Origin: Candidatus Sabulitectum sp.
Lineage (GTDB): Bacteria; Fermentibacterota; Fermentibacteria; Fermentibacterales; Fermentibacteraceae
DNA length: 24,801 nucleotides
Assembly (NCBI GenBank): GCA_023145935.1
Contig: JAGLDB010000007.1
Location: 1 to 24,801 of the forward strand
Direction of reading: 5' to 3'
The notes beneath the pieces are model-generated. The model was not told the origin of the DNA and did not search any database. It saw only the letters and a list, made by a program, of their open reading frames with translations. Of the stretch, positions 23,422-24,801 are shown one piece after another. How positions within the stretch are numbered: the stretch's first letter is position 1; each line of letters starts with the position of its first letter. A program made the translations under genes and the position numbers.

Positions 23422-24615
23422 GTTGGTTTCTTTTTCTTCTTGTACATACATAAAACTAAGAATTTCTTCAGCGATAAAGAGCATATTACGAGATTTCCCT
23501 GAACTTTCTGTTAGTATTTTAGAGTGCTCAAGTTTTCTTAAGTTACTCGCAGCTGCTTGATGAGAAATGCCGAGAATATCTGCTGCTTGATTAATTGTAA
23601 TTGCAGGGAGTTGAAATAGTGAATCGATAAGCCTAATAAGCTTAGCGCTAGATTTTCCCTTTTGGAAATGCCTGTGATATTTCTGCCTTAGTTCAAGAAG
23701 TGATTCTGCAGTACTAATTGATTCTTCAGCCGATTCCAGTACGGCATCCAAGAAGAAATCGATCCAGGATATCCAGTTGCCCGTTTTACTCACATTCAAT
23801 AAGAGATCAACATAATCATCCCGATTTCTTTCAAAAAAGGCACTTAGATATAGCACCGGAACCTTAAGCCTGCCATTATTGCAGAGTAACAACGGTAATA
23901 GTAAACGGCCTATTCTGCCATTTCCATCACGAAAAGGATGGATGGTTTCAAACTGATAGTGTATCAAGGCCAACCTTATTAGCACAGGGTCATTACATGT
24001 ACTTTCCTTCATGTTCAAATAGATTTCGAAAGCTTCCAAAGCATCTTTCATTTCTTGAACAGGAGGTGGAATGAACCGGGCAAATTGAATTCCTCGCTGC
24101 GATTTGCTTCTGATATAATTTTGGCTCGATCTGAATTCTCCCGGTTTTTCCTTGCTACCCCTAACTCCGGCCATCAAAACTCTGTGAGTTTCCCTGATAA
24201 GTCTTAGGCAAACAGGTAACTCATCCAGCAGTTCAAGGCCATGTTTCATTGCTCTAGTGTAGTTTGCAACTTCTTGAGCATCGATATCTTTATCATCTAG
24301 AGGTTCATCGTCACTTCCTGACAATTCAAACAGGACCAGTTGCCTAGGGGTGGTGATTGTTCCTTCCATGCGTGATGAAAGAATCGCTTCACGATGAAGC
24401 ATTGGAGAACCGATCAAGTATGGATTAAACTCTCTCCCAGTTATTCCAAGCAACTGTCCCAATTTGTTTTCTGCAATGGCTAATTTTTTAACAAGAAGAG
24501 GAGGTAAAGAAAGCCCGTTGGGAAGATCATCAGGAACGTAGGCATATGCTCCACTCTCAATCGGTAGTAATTTCCCTGGTGCATTTTCTGTCAGTTCGGA
24601 TGGATTCATAACCAT
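23416..24615 (-). CDS. Fic-domain protein with C-terminal winged helix (predicted AMPylator)
   Basis: This 399-residue protein belongs to the large Fic family with an HTH tail. The catalytic motif HPFRDGNGRIGR (226-237) is complete, including H226. An N-terminal inhibitory motif fitting (S/T)xxxE(G/N) is S80-SRM-E84-G85, marking a class II Fic whose own helix blocks ATP placement. Residues about 335-390 form a winged helix-turn-helix (ITINQAADILGISHQAAASN). By family knowledge it would transfer AMP to a hydroxyl group of a target protein; the target is unknown. ATG at 24615 with AAAGGA 9 nt upstream is preferred; ATG at 24609 is close by. The upstream region carries four copies of an 8-bp repeat, unusual for a cassette gene. 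The stop lies in attC site 3. Confidence 0.9.
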   Translation of the reverse strand: MVMNPSELTENAPGKLLPIESGAYAYVPDDLPNGLSLPPLLVKKLAIAENKLGQLLGITGREFNPYLIGSPMLHREAILSSRMEGTITTPRQLVLFELSGSDDEPLDDKDIDAQEVANYTRAMKHGLELLDELPVCLRLIRETHRVLMAGVRGSKEKPGEFRSSQNYIRSKSQRGIQFARFIPPPVQEMKDALEAFEIYLNMKESTCNDPVLIRLALIHYQFETIHPFRDGNGRIGRLLLPLLLCNNGRLKVPVLYLSAFFERNRDDYVDLLLNVSKTGNWISWIDFFLDAVLESAEESISTAESLLELRQKYHRHFQKGKSSAKLIRLIDSLFQLPAITINQAADILGISHQAAASNLRKLEHSKILTESSGKSRNMLFIAEEILSFMYVQEEKETNG

Positions 24616-24692
24616 ATGTAAGATTCCTTTGCTTAATAAACTCTTATGTAAGCATAATCCAATTAACTTACATAGGCAAGGAGTTATGTAAG
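24615..24692. promoter_or_regulatory. Fourfold TATGTAAG repeat upstream of fic
   Basis: The octamer TATGTAAG occurs at 24615-24622, 24645-24652 and 24685-24692 on the plus strand and inverted as CTTACATA at 24667-24674. Successive centres are 30, 22 and 18 bp apart, close to whole helical turns for the first two. The first copy touches the fic start codon. This looks like an operator, perhaps bound by the winged helix of Fic itself. Confidence 0.55.
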
Positions 24693-24705
24693 TCGTCTCT
24701 GATTC

Positions 24706-24791
24706 AGTTAACGCTCTGAATAACCTGCACAAGTGCAACACCGCCCGCAACATAGCAATTGTGTCTGGTTGATTCAGTTGTGTACGCCCGT
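24706..24791 (-). other. attC site 4
   Basis: On the minus strand L' GGTTATTC (24718-24725), 5-nt spacer and R' GTTAACT (24706-24712) form the conserved side. L'' is GAATCAACC (24767-24775), pairing with L' except for one extra C before AACC, the same place as the extra G in site 2. CACAA/TTGTG extends the central stem. The R'' box is weak (ACACAAC, only 1 nt from L''). L' and its flanks agree with site 2 over about 28 bases with one difference. Confidence 0.62.
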
Positions 24792-24801
24792 CATGGGCAT
24801 G
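24774..24801 (-). CDS. Possible 3' end of the next cassette gene
   Basis: A minus-strand frame open from the right edge ends at TGA (24774-24776) within the L'' box of attC site 4. The HEIGTH gene ends at exactly the equivalent base of site 2, which is the only reason to list it. Just eight codons are visible, so no product can be named. Confidence 0.25.

Larger units (their letters stand above)
21321..24801 (-). mobile_element. Integron cassette array, distal part (no integrase in window)
   Basis: All five genes here are on the minus strand and are separated by four attC-like sites (21321-21407, 21963-22051, 23347-23421, 24706-24791), delimiting three complete cassettes: Fic; an 85-residue protein plus an HEIGTH protein; and a 138-residue protein. 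Genes in each cassette end inside or just before the following attC, as is common in integrons. Base composition varies between cassettes, the 138-residue gene being more GC-rich than the others. The array ends next to the 3' end of tcdA. An integrase gene, if present, should lie beyond 24801. Confidence 0.7.

Overview
The window reads as a piece of chromosome from an anaerobic, Gram-negative bacterium of moderate GC that I cannot assign to a phylum. Anaerobic life is indicated by a class III (glycyl-radical) ribonucleotide reductase with its radical-SAM activase, an oxygen-sensitive tungsten/molybdenum-pterin aldehyde oxidoreductase tied to many Fe-S domains, and an Fe-S-type PurF. A lipoprotein signal peptide points to a diderm envelope.

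Layout. (1) 1-115: start of a thioredoxin-like gene that runs off the left edge, with a strong promoter. (2) 518-5627, minus strand: a tightly coupled four-gene operon for an NAD-linked aldehyde oxidoreductase in which the catalytic protein is split in two and the hydrogenase module of a HydABC-like complex is replaced by aldehyde oxidoreductase domains. (3) 5839-8159, plus strand: a sulfatase-fold lipoprotein, a 51-residue membrane protein and a ThiF-like enzyme. (4) 8167-11138, minus strand: nrdD, a separate 50-residue glycyl-radical peptide, and nrdG, with a NrdR-like box upstream. (5) 11394-14056: an EamA transporter, CutC and an HD-GYP response regulator. (6) 14138-18749: overlapping pyrG-purF-guaA, three glutamine amidotransferases of nucleotide synthesis. 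(7) 18861-21297: a YitT-family membrane protein, a TatD nuclease and TcdA. (8) 21321-24801, minus strand: the distal part of an integron cassette array with four attC-like sites and three complete cassettes.

The two strongest signals are the chimeric aldehyde oxidoreductase operon and the cassette array. In the operon, gene 1 carries AOR domain 1, genes 2 and 3 are NuoE and NuoF of the HydB type, and gene 4 joins a NuoG-like Fe-S module to AOR domains 2 and 3. Electrons from aldehyde oxidation could therefore pass directly along Fe-S clusters to NAD, possibly with a second carrier. In the array, each attC shows the 7-5-8 box layout on its conserved side and a single unpaired base at the same place in the L box. 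The cassettes carry a Fic protein with its own repeat-rich upstream region, a two-gene unit with an HEIGTH metallopeptidase-like protein, and a 138-residue conserved hypothetical. No integrase lies in the window; if there is one it should be beyond 24801.

No rRNA, tRNA, CRISPR array, transposase or phage gene was seen.
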